NCBI RefSeq assembly: GCF_001514115.1
Contig: NZ_KQ948452.1
Coordinates: 412,460-476,459 of the forward strand
Length of the DNA stretch: 64,000 nucleotides
Source: Streptomyces olivochromogenes
GTDB taxonomy: Bacteria > Actinomycetota > Actinomycetes > Streptomycetales > Streptomycetaceae
Direction of reading: 5' to 3'
Shown here: positions 1 through 8,581 of the stretch, piece after piece
Layout of the letters: each line of letters begins with the position of its first letter
How positions within the stretch are numbered: position 1 is the first letter of the stretch
Translations under genes and position numbers: made by a program
The notes under the pieces: generated by a model
What the model saw: the letters and a program-made list of their open reading frames with translations, nothing else
Database searches by the model: none
Told to the model about the DNA's origin: nothing

Positions 1-162
1 GAGCGGCTGATGGATTTGTCGACTGCTATGCGCCGCACGCATCCGGCTGCGAACATGGTGTCTGCAGGGATGAGTGCGGACCTCGAGCAGGCCGTGGCGG
101 CCGGAGCGACACATGTACGCGTCGGTACGGCGGTACTCGGAGTCCGACCCGGGCTCGGGTAA
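1..162 (+). CDS. YggS-family PLP-binding protein, C-terminal fragment
   Basis: Only the last 53 codons lie in the window; the gene starts upstream of base 1 and ends at TAA 160-162. The visible end contains MSADLEQAV followed by a GATHVRVGTAVLG-type stretch. This is the usual C-terminal signature of the YggS/PROSC pyridoxal-phosphate homeostasis family: the SMGMSxDxxxAI and RxGxxxFG region of a TIM-barrel fold that holds PLP without a known enzymatic reaction. In Gram-positive bacteria and Streptomyces this gene sits directly before sepF in the division cluster, which fits the gene that follows. Here the usual terminal FG is LG. Identification is good but rests on a short fragment. Confidence 0.8.
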   Translation, partial: ERLMDLSTAMRRTHPAANMVSAGMSADLEQAVAAGATHVRVGTAVLGVRPGLG

Positions 163-291
163 CGTCGCCAAGAAGTCGGACCACAGCAGAAAATATGGTC
201 ATTACCGCCACTGGCGGGCATAACGACCTCGTGGATCGCGGGCACTTGGCAATTCGTCAGCCGATCCACCACAGAGCGGAGGACTCAGAGC

Positions 292-942
292 ATGGCCGGC
301 GCGATGCGCAAGATGGCGGTCTACCTCGGCCTCGTGGAGGACGATGGGTACGACGGCAGGGGTTTCGACCCCGATGACGAGTTCGAGCCCGAGCTCGACC
401 CGGAGCCCGAGCGTGACCGGCGGCGGCACGAGCCGCCCCACCAGTCGCATCAGGCACACCAGGCACATCAGTCCCAACGGGATGAATCGGTACGAATGGT
501 GCAGCCTCCGGCACCTCGCGATCCGGTGCCGCATTCCGCTTCGCTCACTGCGGAATCCAGCCGTCCGGCGCGGATCGCGCCCGTGGCATCCATCACACAA
601 GAACGCGCAAGCCTGGAGAAGAACGCACCGGTGATCATGCCCAAGGTCGTGTCGGAACGAGAGCCGTACCGGATCACCACACTTCACCCGCGGACCTACA
701 ACGAGGCCCGTACCATCGGGGAACACTTCCGTGAGGGCACCCCGGTGATCATGAATCTGACTGAGATGGATGACACAGATGCGAAGCGACTTGTCGACTT
801 TGCGGCCGGTTTGGTGTTTGGTCTCCACGGCAGCATCGAGCGGGTGACGCAGAAGGTGTTCCTGTTGTCGCCTGCTAACGTCGATGTCACGGCGGAGGAC
901 AAGGCCCGCATCGCAGAGGGCGGGTTCTTCAACCAGAGCTGA
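292..942 (+). CDS. sepF: Cell division protein SepF
   Basis: A 216-aa cytoplasmic protein of the SepF (DUF552/YlmF) family, which binds FtsZ and tethers it to the membrane during septation. The N-terminus ([14 protein letters not shown], after a short MAG lead) matches the amphipathic membrane-targeting helix of SepF. An acidic, His/Gln-rich linker follows (about residues 20-115). The SepF globular domain fills the C-terminal 90 residues, including [23 protein letters not shown] and [20 protein letters not shown] segments. The start is chosen at ATG 292 because GGAGG lies about 10 nt upstream; the next ATG (304) would be poorly spaced. It lies between a YggS-like gene and sepG/divIVA, the standard order of the Gram-positive division cluster. 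Confidence 0.93.
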   Translation: MAGAMRKMAVYLGLVEDDGYDGRGFDPDDEFEPELDPEPERDRRRHEPPHQSHQAHQAHQSQRDESVRMVQPPAPRDPVPHSASLTAESSRPARIAPVASITQERASLEKNAPVIMPKVVSEREPYRITTLHPRTYNEARTIGEHFREGTPVIMNLTEMDDTDAKRLVDFAAGLVFGLHGSIERVTQKVFLLSPANVDVTAEDKARIAEGGFFNQS

Positions 943-993
943 GACGCAGGACCGGATCAAGGTACGGAAACAGGGGAGAGGTAAGCACGGATC

Positions 994-1278
994 ATGAGCG
1001 TGGTCGGGCAGGTTCTCTACATCGCGCTGACGTGTTTCCTCGTCGTGTTGATTTTCCGGTTGGTCATGGACTACGTCTTCCAGTTCGCCCGCTCATGGCA
1101 ACCCGGCAAGGCGATGGTGGTCGTTCTCGAGGCCACCTACACTGTCACCGATCCACCGCTCAAGCTTCTGCGGCGGTTCATTCCGCCGCTGCGTCTCGGG
1201 GGCGTGGCGCTCGACCTGTCCTTCTTCGTACTGATGATCATCGTCTACATCCTGATCTCCGTCGTGAGCCGGCTGTGA
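994..1278 (+). CDS. sepG: YggT-family membrane protein (SepG/YlmG)
   Basis: A 94-aa integral membrane protein of the YggT/YlmG family. Two hydrophobic helices are visible, at about residues 5-25 (LYIALTCFLVVLIFRLVMDYV) and 68-92 (LSFFVLMIIVYILISVV). They flank an amphipathic loop containing the family motif TDPPLKLLRRFIPP. In Streptomyces the equivalent protein, SepG, is reported to help SsgB localise at sporulation septa and to influence nucleoid organisation. It starts 52 nt after sepF and ends 46 nt before divIVA, on the same strand, so cotranscription is likely. GGGGAGAGG upstream of ATG 994 acts as the ribosome binding site. Confidence 0.88.
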   Translation: MSVVGQVLYIALTCFLVVLIFRLVMDYVFQFARSWQPGKAMVVVLEATYTVTDPPLKLLRRFIPPLRLGGVALDLSFFVLMIIVYILISVVSRL

Positions 1279-1324
1279 ACGATACGGTCTTGCCGAATGC
1301 CGACGACTACGTTGAGGTGAAGAG

Positions 1325-2545
1325 ATGCCGTTGACCCCCGAGGACGTGCGGAACAAGCAGTTCACGACCGTCCGCCTCCGAGAAGGCTATGACGAGGACG
1401 AGGTCGATGCCTTCCTCGACGAGGTCGAAGCCGAACTGACGCGACTGCTCCGCGAGAACGAGGACCTGCGCGCCAAACTGGCGGCGGCCACGCGCGCGGC
1501 TGCGCAGAACCAGCAGCAGGGCATGCGCAAGCCGCCTGAGCAGCAGGACCAGCAGGGCCCGCCGCAGGGCATGCGAGGTCCCGGCGCCCCCGTGCCCGCC
1601 GGCATATCGGGCCCGCCGCAGCAGCAGATGGGTGGCCCCATGGGTGGGCCGCCCCAGCTGCCGAGCGGTGCGCCGCAGCTGCCCGCGGGCCCCAGCGCCC
1701 AGGGTGGCCAGCAGGGCCAGGGCCCCATGGGTCAGGGTCCGATGGGCCAGGGCCCCATGGGTCAGGGTCCGATGGGCCAGGGCCAGATGGGCCAGGGCCA
1801 GATGGGCCAGGGTCCCGGTCAGCAGATGCAGCAGCAGATGCCGGGCCAGATGCAGCCCCAGATGCAGCAGCAGATGGGTGGCCCGATGGGCGGACCCATG
1901 GGTGGCCCCATGGGCGGTCACGGCCCGCAGATGCCGCAGCAGGGCCCCGGTGGCGACAGCGCCGCGCGTGTCCTCTCGCTGGCTCAGCAGACCGCCGACC
2001 AGGCGATCGCCGAGGCCCGCTCCGAGGCCAACAAGATCGTCGGCGAGGCTCGCAGCCGCGCCGAGGGTCTCGAGCGTGACGCCCGTGCCAAGGCCGACGC
2101 GCTGGAGCGGGACGCGCAGGAGAAGCACCGCGTCGCGATGGGCTCCCTGGAGTCCGCCCGCGCCACGCTGGAGCGCAAGGTCGAGGACCTGCGTGGCTTC
2201 GAGCGCGAGTACCGTACGCGTCTGAAGTCCTACCTGGAGTCGCAGCTGCGCCAGCTGGAGACGCAGGCGGACGACTCGCTCGCCCCGCCGCGCACTCCGG
2301 CCACGGCGTCCCTGCCGTCGCCCTCCGCGCCCTCGATGGCTCCGGCCGGCGCGAGTGCGCCGTCGTACGGCGGTCAGGGCATGGGCGGTGCCCCGGCACC
2401 GGCGGCGCCCTCCTACGGCGGGCAGCAGCAGATGTCGCCGGCCATGACCCAGCCGATGGCTCCGGTACGGCCCCAGGGGCCGTCGCCGATGCAGCAGGCT
2501 CCCTCGCCGATGCGTGGGTTCCTCATCGACGAGGACGACAACTGA
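1325..2545 (+). CDS. divIVA: DivIVA, polar growth / cell wall organiser
   Basis: A 406-aa DivIVA (Wag31-type) protein that marks hyphal tips and recruits the polar growth machinery. The N-terminal membrane-binding domain (residues 1-60) carries the typical [13 protein letters not shown] start and the [17 protein letters not shown] coiled coil. Residues about 65-205 are a Gln/Pro/Gly/Met-rich low-complexity insert with repeated GQGPM units, typical of Streptomyces and absent from short DivIVA proteins. A second long coiled coil (about 215-325) is followed by a Pro/Ala-rich tail ending in [20 protein letters not shown] precedes ATG 1325. The gene closes the sepF-sepG-divIVA cluster and ends in a strong terminator. 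Confidence 0.95.
   Translation: MPLTPEDVRNKQFTTVRLREGYDEDEVDAFLDEVEAELTRLLRENEDLRAKLAAATRAAAQNQQQGMRKPPEQQDQQGPPQGMRGPGAPVPAGISGPPQQQMGGPMGGPPQLPSGAPQLPAGPSAQGGQQGQGPMGQGPMGQGPMGQGPMGQGQMGQGQMGQGPGQQMQQQMPGQMQPQMQQQMGGPMGGPMGGPMGGHGPQMPQQGPGGDSAARVLSLAQQTADQAIAEARSEANKIVGEARSRAEGLERDARAKADALERDAQEKHRVAMGSLESARATLERKVEDLRGFEREYRTRLKSYLESQLRQLETQADDSLAPPRTPATASLPSPSAPSMAPAGASAPSYGGQGMGGAPAPAAPSYGGQQQMSPAMTQPMAPVRPQGPSPMQQAPSPMRGFLIDEDDN
1715..1814 (+). repeat. GC-rich tandem repeat inside divIVA coding GQGPM units
   Basis: Near-identical 15- and 30-nt units built on CAGGGCCCCATGGGT and CAGGGTCCGATGGGC encode a run of GQGPM and GQGQM motifs in the DivIVA linker. Unit length is a multiple of three, so gain or loss of copies would keep the frame. 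The repeat lies in the disordered insert between the two coiled coils. Confidence 0.8.
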
Positions 2546-2580
2546 CGGCCTGGAGTACGCCTTAGGCGTCGGCAGCGTTC

Positions 2581-2616
2581 AGGGCGGAGCCCCGGATTAT
2601 TCCGGGGCTCCGCCCT
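2581..2616 (+). terminator. Terminator of divIVA
   Basis: A perfect 15-bp stem (2581-2595 with 2602-2616) closes a six-base ATTATT loop and is followed by TTTTG. It starts 36 nt after the divIVA stop, a textbook intrinsic terminator. Confidence 0.88.
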
Positions 2617-2696
2617 TTTGCCGTGCTGTTTCGGGCGGGGGAGATTCGGTCGGGCGTGCGGTTCCTTGGGGCATCTGTACGGGGTACGCAACGCCG

Positions 2697-2737
2697 AAGG
2701 CCGGGGCCCACCAAGATCTTTGGTGGGCCCCGGCCTT
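2697..2737. terminator. Second, 18-bp stem terminator-like hairpin
   Basis: Bases 2697-2714 and 2720-2737 form a perfect 18-bp inverted repeat around a five-base GATCT loop. It lies between convergent divIVA and ileS and could stop transcription in either direction. There is no strong T-tract on the plus side beyond TTCGTTCTTC. Confidence 0.7.
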
Positions 2738-2743
2738 CGTTCT

Positions 2744-2790
2744 TCGGCTGCGGGTGGGTGGGGGTTGCTCGCGCCGTTCCCCGCGCCCCT
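2744..2790 (-). repeat. 47-bp intergenic repeat, copy 1
   Basis: This copy is identical to copy 2 (2835-2881) at 45 of 47 positions. On the minus strand the core reads AGGGGCGCGGGGAAC followed by GCGCGAGCAACCCCCACC. The same core appears inverted at 2974-3020 and, more diverged, near 27816. Elements of this type are scattered through Streptomyces intergenic DNA. Confidence 0.7.
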
Positions 2791-2834
2791 GAGGCCGGGG
2801 CTTCGCCCCGGATCCCCCGCCCGCCCGGATGTGC

Positions 2835-2881
2835 TCGGCTGCGGGCCGGTGGGGGTTGCTCGCGCCGTTCCCCGCGCCCCT
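2835..2881 (-). repeat. 47-bp intergenic repeat, copy 2
   Basis: It differs from copy 1 at two bases (GGGCCGG for GGGTGGG) and is in the same orientation. The 44 bp between the copies (2791-2834) hold a small GGCCGGGGCTTCGCCCCGG hairpin. Confidence 0.7.
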
Positions 2882-2973
2882 TGAGGGCGCTGGCGCGCGT
2901 CTTTCGGCCTGTCCGGCGTTTGAGGACGAGGCCGTCAGGCCGATGGGGGGCCGGGGCGCAGCCCCGGCCCCCC

Positions 2974-3020
2974 ATCGGCGCGGGGAACTGCGCGATCGGC
3001 CCCCACCGGGCCGCAGCCGA
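2974..3020 (+). repeat. 47-bp intergenic repeat, copy 3 (inverted)
   Basis: Read on the plus strand, it matches the reverse complement of copies 1 and 2 at about 40 of 47 positions, with CGCGGGGAACTGCGCGA as the core and CCGCAGCCGA at the end. Just before it, GGGGGGCCGGGGCGCAGCCCCGGCCCCCC (2945-2973) folds into a strong hairpin. The repeat abuts the end of ileS and could help terminate it. Confidence 0.65.
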
Positions 3021-3035
3021 CGAACCCGCCCGGGG

Positions 3036-6000
3036 CTACGCCTTGCGGAGGCGGAAGGTGAGGGACAGGCCCTCGTCGGTGAACGGGTCGCCGTAGGTGT
3101 CGTCGGCCTCGTCCTGGGCGAAGTCGGTGGCGAGGACCTCGTCGGCGATCAGCGCGGCGTGCTCGTTCAGGGCGGCGATGACGGCCGGGTCGGTGGACGT
3201 CCAGCGCAGAGCGATCCGGTCGGCCACGTCGAGGCCGCTGTTCTTGCGGGCCTCCTGGATCAGCCGGATCGCGTCACGGGCGAGGCCCGCCTGCCGCAGC
3301 TCCTCGGTGATCTCCAGGTCGAGGGCGACCGTGGCACCCGAGTCGGACGCCACCGACCACCCCTCGCGCGGGGTCTCCGTGATGATGACCTCGTCCGCGG
3401 CCAGCGTCACCGTCTCCCCGTCGACCTCCACCGAGGCGGTGCCCTCGCGCAGGGCGAGGGAGAGGGCCGCCGCGTCCGTCTCGGCGATCACCTTGGCGAC
3501 CGCCTGGACGCCCTTGCCGAAGCGCTTGCCCAGCGCGCGGAAGTTCGCCTTGGCCGTGGTGTCGACCAGCGAGCCGCCCACCTCGGAGAGGGAGGCGAGG
3601 GAAGTGACATTCAGCTCTTCGGTGATCTGCGCGTGCAGCTCCCCGTCGAGGGACTCGAAGCCGATCGCCCCGACCAGCGCGCGGGACAGCGGCTGGCGCG
3701 TCTTGACGCCCGACTCCGCGCGCGTGGCGCGGCCCAGCTCCACGAGACGCCTCACGAGGACCATCTGTCGCGACAGCTCGGGGTCGATGGCGGACAGGTC
3801 CGCCTCCGGCCACGAGGACAGGTGTACGGACTCGGGGGCGCCCGGCGTCACGGGGACGATCAGGTCCTGCCAGACCCGCTCGGTGATGAACGGGGTCAGC
3901 GGGGCCATCAGCCGCGTGATGGTCTCCACGACCTCGTGCAGGGTGCGCAGCGCGGCCTTGTCGCCCTGCCAGAAGCGGCGGCGGGAGCGGCGCACGTACC
4001 AGTTCGAGAGGTCGTCGACGAACGCGGAGAGGAGCTTTCCGGCACGCTGGGTGTCATACGCCTCCAGTGCCTGGGTGACCTGGTCGGTGAGCGCGTGCAG
4101 CTCGGAGAGCAGCCAGCGGTCGAGGACCGGACGGTCGGCCGGAGCCGGATCGGCCTCGGAGGGGGCCCAGTCGGAGGTGCGGGCGTACAGGGCCTGGAAG
4201 GCGACGGTGTTCCAGTAGGTGAGGAGCGTCTTGCGCACCACCTCCTGGATGGTGCCGTGCCCGACGCGGCGGGCCGCCCAGGGGGAGCCGCCGGCAGCCA
4301 TGAACCAGCGCACCGCGTCCGCGCCGTGCTGATCCATCAGCGGGATCGGCTGCAGGATGTTGCCCAGGTGCTTGGACATCTTGCGGCCGTCCTCGGCGAG
4401 GATGTGGCCCAGGCACACGACGTTCTCGTACGACGACTTGTCGAAGACGAGGGTGCCGACCGCCATGAGGGTGTAGAACCAGCCGCGGGTCTGGTCGATG
4501 GCCTCCGAGATGAACTGCGCCGGGTAGCGGCTCTCGAAGAGCTCCTTGTTCTTGTACGGGTAGCCCCACTGCGCGAACGGCATCGAACCCGAGTCGTACC
4601 AGGCGTCGATGACCTCCGGCACGCGGGTCGCCGTCCGTCCGCAGCCGTCCTGCGGGCACGCGAAGGTGACCTCGTCGATGAACGGGCGGTGCGGGTCCAG
4701 GTTCGACTGGTCGGTGCCCGTCAGCTCGGAGAGCTCGGCGCGGGAGCCGACACAGGTGAGATGGCCCTCCTCGCAGCGCCACAGCGGGAGCGGGGTGCCC
4801 CAGTAGCGGCTGCGGGACAGCGCCCAGTCGACGTTGTTGTTCAGCCAGTCGCCGAAGCGGCCGTGCTTGACGGAGTCCGGGAACCAGTTGGTCTTCTCGT
4901 TCTCCTGGAGGAGACGGTCCTTGATGGCGGTGGTGCGGATGTACCAGGACGGCTGCGCGTAGTAGAGGAGCGCGGTGTGGCAGCGCCAGCAGTGCGGGTA
5001 GCTGTGCTCGTACGGGATGTGCTTGAAGAGCAGACCGCGCTGCTGGAGGTCCTCGGTGAGCTTTTCGTCCGCCTTCTTGAAGAAGACACCGCCGACGAGC
5101 GGGACGCTCTCCTCGAAAGTGCCGTTCGGGCGGACGGGGTTCACCACCGGCAGTCCGTACGCCCGGCACACCTTGAGGTCGTCCTCGCCGAAGGCGGGGG
5201 ACTGGTGGACCAGACCCGTACCGTCCTCGGTCGTCACGTACTCGGCGTTGACCACGTAGTGGGTTTCCACGTCCGTGGGGAACTCGACGAGCTCGAACGG
5301 ACGTTGATACGTCCAGCGCTCCATCTCGGCGCCGGTGAAGGTCTCACCGGTGGTCTCCCAGCCCTCGCCGAGCGCCTTCTCGACGAGCGGCGCGGCGACG
5401 ACGAACTTCTCCTCGCCGTTCGTCGCCACAACGTAGGTGACCTCGGGGTGCGCGGCGACCGCGGTGTTGGAGACCAGCGTCCACGGGGTCGTCGTCCACA
5501 CCAGGAGCGAGGCCTGGCCGGCCAGCGGACCGGAGGTGAGCGGGAAACGGACGTACACGGACGGGTCGACGACCGTCTCGTAGCCCTGCGCCAGCTCGTG
5601 GTCCGACAGACCCGTCTCGTCGCGCGGGCACCACGGGGCCACGCGGTAGTCCTGGACCAGCAGACCCTTGTTGAAGATCTCCTTGAGCGACCACCACACG
5701 GACTCCACGTACTCGGGGTCCATCGTGCGGTACGCGTCGTCCAGGTCGACCCAGTAGCCCATGCGGTTCGTGAGTTCGGTGAACGCGTCGGTGTGACGGG
5801 TCACGGACTCGCGGCACTTGGCGTTGAACTCGGCGATGCCGTACGCCTCGATGTCCTGCTTGCCCGTGAAGCCGAGCTCCTTCTCCACCGCGAGCTCGAC
5901 CGGGAGGCCGTGGCAGTCCCAGCCGGCCTTGCGGGCCACGTGATAGCCGCGCATGGTGCGAAAGCGCGGGAAGACGTCCTTGAAGACGCGCGCCTCGATG

Positions 6001-6185
6001 TGGTGGGCGCCCGGCATGCCGTTCGCGGTGGGCGGGCCCTCGTAGAACACCCACTCAGGGTGCCCCTCGGACTGCTCAAGGCTCTTGGCGAAGATCTTCT
6101 GCTCGCGCCAGAAGTCGAGCACGGCGTGCTCGAGGGCGGGCAGGTCGACCTGGGCGGGCACCTGGCGGTACGTCGGCGTTGTCAT
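3036..6185 (-). CDS. ileS: Isoleucyl-tRNA synthetase
   Basis: A 1049-aa class I aminoacyl-tRNA synthetase that charges tRNA-Ile with isoleucine in the cytoplasm. The HIGH-type signature is PPTANGMPGAHH (residues 51-62) and the KMSKS loop is GRKMSKHLGN (around residue 602). An editing (CP1) domain lies between them, with a helical anticodon-binding domain and a C-terminal extension after. The length and the KMSKH variant fit the eukaryote-like IleS type found in actinobacteria. The start is ATG 6185, preceded by CCGGAGGAAG. Upstream in-frame codons belong to the T-box leader and are rejected. The gene is convergent with divIVA and is probably controlled by the leader described separately. Confidence 0.95.
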   Translation of the reverse strand: MTTPTYRQVPAQVDLPALEHAVLDFWREQKIFAKSLEQSEGHPEWVFYEGPPTANGMPGAHHIEARVFKDVFPRFRTMRGYHVARKAGWDCHGLPVELAVEKELGFTGKQDIEAYGIAEFNAKCRESVTRHTDAFTELTNRMGYWVDLDDAYRTMDPEYVESVWWSLKEIFNKGLLVQDYRVAPWCPRDETGLSDHELAQGYETVVDPSVYVRFPLTSGPLAGQASLLVWTTTPWTLVSNTAVAAHPEVTYVVATNGEEKFVVAAPLVEKALGEGWETTGETFTGAEMERWTYQRPFELVEFPTDVETHYVVNAEYVTTEDGTGLVHQSPAFGEDDLKVCRAYGLPVVNPVRPNGTFEESVPLVGGVFFKKADEKLTEDLQQRGLLFKHIPYEHSYPHCWRCHTALLYYAQPSWYIRTTAIKDRLLQENEKTNWFPDSVKHGRFGDWLNNNVDWALSRSRYWGTPLPLWRCEEGHLTCVGSRAELSELTGTDQSNLDPHRPFIDEVTFACPQDGCGRTATRVPEVIDAWYDSGSMPFAQWGYPYKNKELFESRYPAQFISEAIDQTRGWFYTLMAVGTLVFDKSSYENVVCLGHILAEDGRKMSKHLGNILQPIPLMDQHGADAVRWFMAAGGSPWAARRVGHGTIQEVVRKTLLTYWNTVAFQALYARTSDWAPSEADPAPADRPVLDRWLLSELHALTDQVTQALEAYDTQRAGKLLSAFVDDLSNWYVRRSRRRFWQGDKAALRTLHEVVETITRLMAPLTPFITERVWQDLIVPVTPGAPESVHLSSWPEADLSAIDPELSRQMVLVRRLVELGRATRAESGVKTRQPLSRALVGAIGFESLDGELHAQITEELNVTSLASLSEVGGSLVDTTAKANFRALGKRFGKGVQAVAKVIAETDAAALSLALREGTASVEVDGETVTLAADEVIITETPREGWSVASDSGATVALDLEITEELRQAGLARDAIRLIQEARKNSGLDVADRIALRWTSTDPAVIAALNEHAALIADEVLATDFAQDEADDTYGDPFTDEGLSLTFRLRKA

Positions 6186-6507
6186 CAGCGAGCTTCCTCC
6201 GGCGGACTTTCTGCCTTCCGTCCGGAGGGACGAGAGCCTGAGCAGCCATCTCCTGGATGCTGCGGACGCCGTGCGCGGCGCGCTCCCGCGGTACCACCCT
6301 CCTTGGCTCCCCGGTGCGTGCTGTGCACCAGTGAGCCCCCTCATTGGGGTCGCGATGCCGGTTCTACCGGCCGCTGCTCGCTCGCTGCGGCTTTCTTCCG
6401 GCGGCTCCGGGGTGATCTTCGCGTCGCGCTCGCCCCCGGGCTTCCACCGTCCCCGGGTCGCTCCTGGCTGCGTACGCCGCTACTCGTCCCCATCCATGCT
6501 TCTCGCT
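6186..6507 (-). promoter_or_regulatory. T-box riboswitch leader of ileS
   Basis: On the minus strand bases 6300-6280 read AGGGTGGTACCGCGGGAGC, the hallmark T-box sequence that pairs with the NCCA end of uncharged tRNA. A candidate Ile specifier ATC sits at 6416-6414 within GAAGATCACC. Just before ileS, CCTCCGG (6228-6222) can pair with CCGGAGG (6202-6196), which contains the ribosome binding site, so the off state would sequester translation initiation. Actinobacterial ileS T-boxes are known to act on translation rather than transcription, and no poly-U terminator is seen here. A TACACT -10-like box at 6519-6514 suggests a transcript start near 6507; that boundary is a guess. Confidence 0.85.
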
Positions 6508-6774
6508 GCGCCCAGTGTACGGCGCCGCGCGGACAGCGGCCGACCGGTTTTCAGGGGTACGCCGCCGGGGCCGCCCGGGGTGGTGCCGCGGCCGGCGCGG
6601 CGACTCGAACGGCGAGGCACGGGCGTCCGGATTCTGGGACGCCGGACCTGGCGGATTACCCGGCGGGGAGCTGGGCACAACGCATGCAGGTTCCTCGCGA
6701 GGGACCCGCGGGGCGGACGAAACGTTGGTGCGCCCGGTTGCCGCGGACCAGAAGTCGATTTATCGTCCCAGCAC

Positions 6775-6798
6775 GATTTGCGCGCAAAATCACAATAT
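6775..6798 (+). promoter_or_regulatory. Palindrome and candidate -10 box upstream of the DksA-like gene
   Basis: TTTGCGCGCAAA at 6777-6788 is a perfect 12-bp palindrome within a near-symmetric 17-bp element (6775-6791). It is followed directly by CACAAT, which resembles a -10 box. The A/T content is high for this genome. It could be a repressor operator over the promoter of the gene at 6816. Confidence 0.4.
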
Positions 6799-6815
6799 GT
6801 GAAGGGGCCGCGGCC

Positions 6816-7733
6816 ATGGTGGCGAAGAAGACCGCCGTACAGCAGTCGGCGTCCGACAGATCCACGGGTCCGGCGGCCAAGGATGTGGGCGGGAAGAAGA
6901 GCGCGTCGGTGGCGCACGCGGCCAACCCGGTGAACACCGCCACGAAGACCGCCGCGAAGCCGCCTACCAAGACGGCCACGAAAGCCGCTGTCGGCAAGAA
7001 GGCGGCCACCGGGAAAGCGGTCGCTACGAAGGGAGCCACCAAGAAAGCAGTCACCAAGAAAGCGGTCGCCAAGAAGACGGTCGCCAAGGAAGCGGTCGCC
7101 CGGAAGGCGGTGGCCAAGAAGGCCGACGGGAAGAGCGTGGCCAGGAAGAGCAGCGGTACGGCAAGGAAAAGCACCAGCACGGCGAAGAAGTCGGTCGCTT
7201 CCGCGGCCGAAGGTGCGGCCAAGGCCGCGAAGACGACGGGAGCCACGACGGTGGTTGCGAAGAAGACTCCTGGCACGGCCACGGCGGCGCAGAACCCCTC
7301 TGCGGTCCCCAAGGCGCGGATCGCCGCGGTGGAGCCCGGCGAGCTCGCGGTACGCCCCGGTGAGGACCCCTGGACCCCGGAGGAGGTCAAGGAGGCGCGC
7401 GCCGAACTCCAGTCCGAGGCGCTGCGGCTGAGCACCGAGATCTCGTCGTCCGAAGAGTCGATCGCGGGCCTGATGCGCGACTCCGGCGACGGCGCGGGCG
7501 ACGATCAGGCGGACACCGGCACGAAGAACATCACACGCGAGCACGAGATGGCCCTGGCGGCCAACGCGCGCGAGATGCTGGAGCAGACCGAGCGAGCGCT
7601 GGAGCGGCTCGACGCGGGTACCTACGGGCTCTGCGAGAACTGCGGCGATCCCATCGGCAAGGCGCGGATGCAGGCCTTCCCGCGAGCCACCCTGTGCGTC
7701 GAGTGCAAGCAGAAACAGGAACGCCGCTACTGA
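6816..7733 (+). CDS. DksA/TraR-type zinc-finger protein with Lys/Ala-rich N-terminus
   Basis: A 305-aa protein with two unlike halves. Residues 1 to about 165 are made of KKAV, KKTV and KSVA-type Lys/Ala repeats resembling histone H1 or the HupS/HU-tail type of DNA-binding region. The last 120 residues contain an acidic helical hairpin (EEVKEARAELQSEALRL through LEQTERALERLDAG) and a C4 zinc finger with Cys273, Cys276, Cys294 and Cys297 (CENC, CVEC), as in TraR/DksA proteins. DksA relatives act on RNA polymerase; the basic region suggests DNA or nucleic-acid binding. ATG 6816 is chosen because AAGGGG lies upstream and the preceding in-frame reading is ileS antisense. The true target is unknown. 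Confidence 0.85.
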   Translation: MVAKKTAVQQSASDRSTGPAAKDVGGKKSASVAHAANPVNTATKTAAKPPTKTATKAAVGKKAATGKAVATKGATKKAVTKKAVAKKTVAKEAVARKAVAKKADGKSVARKSSGTARKSTSTAKKSVASAAEGAAKAAKTTGATTVVAKKTPGTATAAQNPSAVPKARIAAVEPGELAVRPGEDPWTPEEVKEARAELQSEALRLSTEISSSEESIAGLMRDSGDGAGDDQADTGTKNITREHEMALAANAREMLEQTERALERLDAGTYGLCENCGDPIGKARMQAFPRATLCVECKQKQERRY

Positions 7734-7825
7734 TTCGCGCGGGAGGCCTCCTGAGCACGTGGGCGCCGGGGGGTGTGCCGTACCCTCGTCCTCAGTCAGG
7801 CACCTAGGTCGAGGGACTCACTCAC

Positions 7826-8422
7826 GTGGCAGAGGCGGAGCGCATCATCGGTACGCCGGATACCCCAGGAGCGGGGGGCGCCGAGCCGGAGCAGTCCGGC
7901 GTGGAAGGGACCGGGGCCCCGGCCGAGGAGCCCAGGGGCAGGCGCAGGATCGCCGTCCTGTTCACGGTGGCCGCCCTGGCGTACGTCCTCGACCTGGTCA
8001 GCAAGCTGATCGTGGTCGCGAAGCTGGAGCACCACGCGCCGATCGAGATCATCGGGGACTGGCTGAAGCTGGAGGCGATCCGCAACGCGGGAGCGGCCTT
8101 CGGCGTCGGCGAGGCGTTCACGATCATCTTCACGGTGATCGCCGCGGCCGTGATCGTGGTGATCGCACGGCTCGCGCGCAAGCTCTACAGCCTGCCCTGG
8201 GCGATCGCGCTCGGTCTGCTGCTGGGCGGTGCGCTCGGCAACCTGACCGACCGGATCTTCCGCTCGCCCGGGATCTTCGAGGGCGCGGTCGTGGACTTCA
8301 TCGCGCCCAAGCACTTCGCGGTCTTCAACCTGGCCGACTCGGCGATCGTCTGCGGCGGCATCCTGATCGTGCTGCTGTCCTTCCGCGGGCTCGACCCGGA
8401 CGGCACGGTCCACAAGGACTGA
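7826..8422 (+). CDS. lspA: Lipoprotein signal peptidase (signal peptidase II)
   Basis: A 198-aa integral membrane aspartyl protease that cleaves lipoprotein signal peptides after lipid modification by Lgt (also in this window, at 49172). Four transmembrane helices are visible. The family motifs are present: [25 protein letters not shown] and FNLADSAI, with the catalytic aspartates in the last two. The first 45 residues are a charged, Gly/Pro-rich cytoplasmic extension common in actinobacteria. The start is GTG 7826, with GAGGGA about 10 nt upstream. A 28-base palindromic terminator follows the stop. Confidence 0.94.
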   Translation: MAEAERIIGTPDTPGAGGAEPEQSGVEGTGAPAEEPRGRRRIAVLFTVAALAYVLDLVSKLIVVAKLEHHAPIEIIGDWLKLEAIRNAGAAFGVGEAFTIIFTVIAAAVIVVIARLARKLYSLPWAIALGLLLGGALGNLTDRIFRSPGIFEGAVVDFIAPKHFAVFNLADSAIVCGGILIVLLSFRGLDPDGTVHKD

Positions 8423-8426
8423 TCGG

Positions 8427-8454
8427 TCCGTGCGGGCCGATCGGCCCGCACGGA
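8427..8454 (+). terminator. Terminator of lspA
   Basis: A fully self-complementary 28-base palindrome (14-bp arms, TCCGTGCGGGCCGA and its complement) begins 5 nt after the lspA stop. As RNA it would form a hairpin with a short central loop. No T-tract follows. Confidence 0.6.
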
Positions 8455-8581
8455 GTGGCGTACGGGACGTCTGGACGGACCTTTGGAAGGACGTCCGGAA
8501 GGACGTCCGGAGGCAGGTCCACGGGCACTGCTGTTCGGGTGATGGTCCGGCGGTGTCCGACCCGTCCGGCATACTCGACGG

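Noticed and set aside
2744..3020. Insertion sequence or transposon remnant
   Set aside because: There is no transposase sequence, no terminal inverted repeat pair of the right size and no target duplication; the copies look like a non-coding repeat family.
2829..6815. Plus-strand open frame running from the divIVA/ileS gap into the DksA-like gene
   Set aside because: It is antisense to ileS up to 6185 and then reads the T-box leader in reverse; the real start is ATG 6816, where family similarity and codon use begin.
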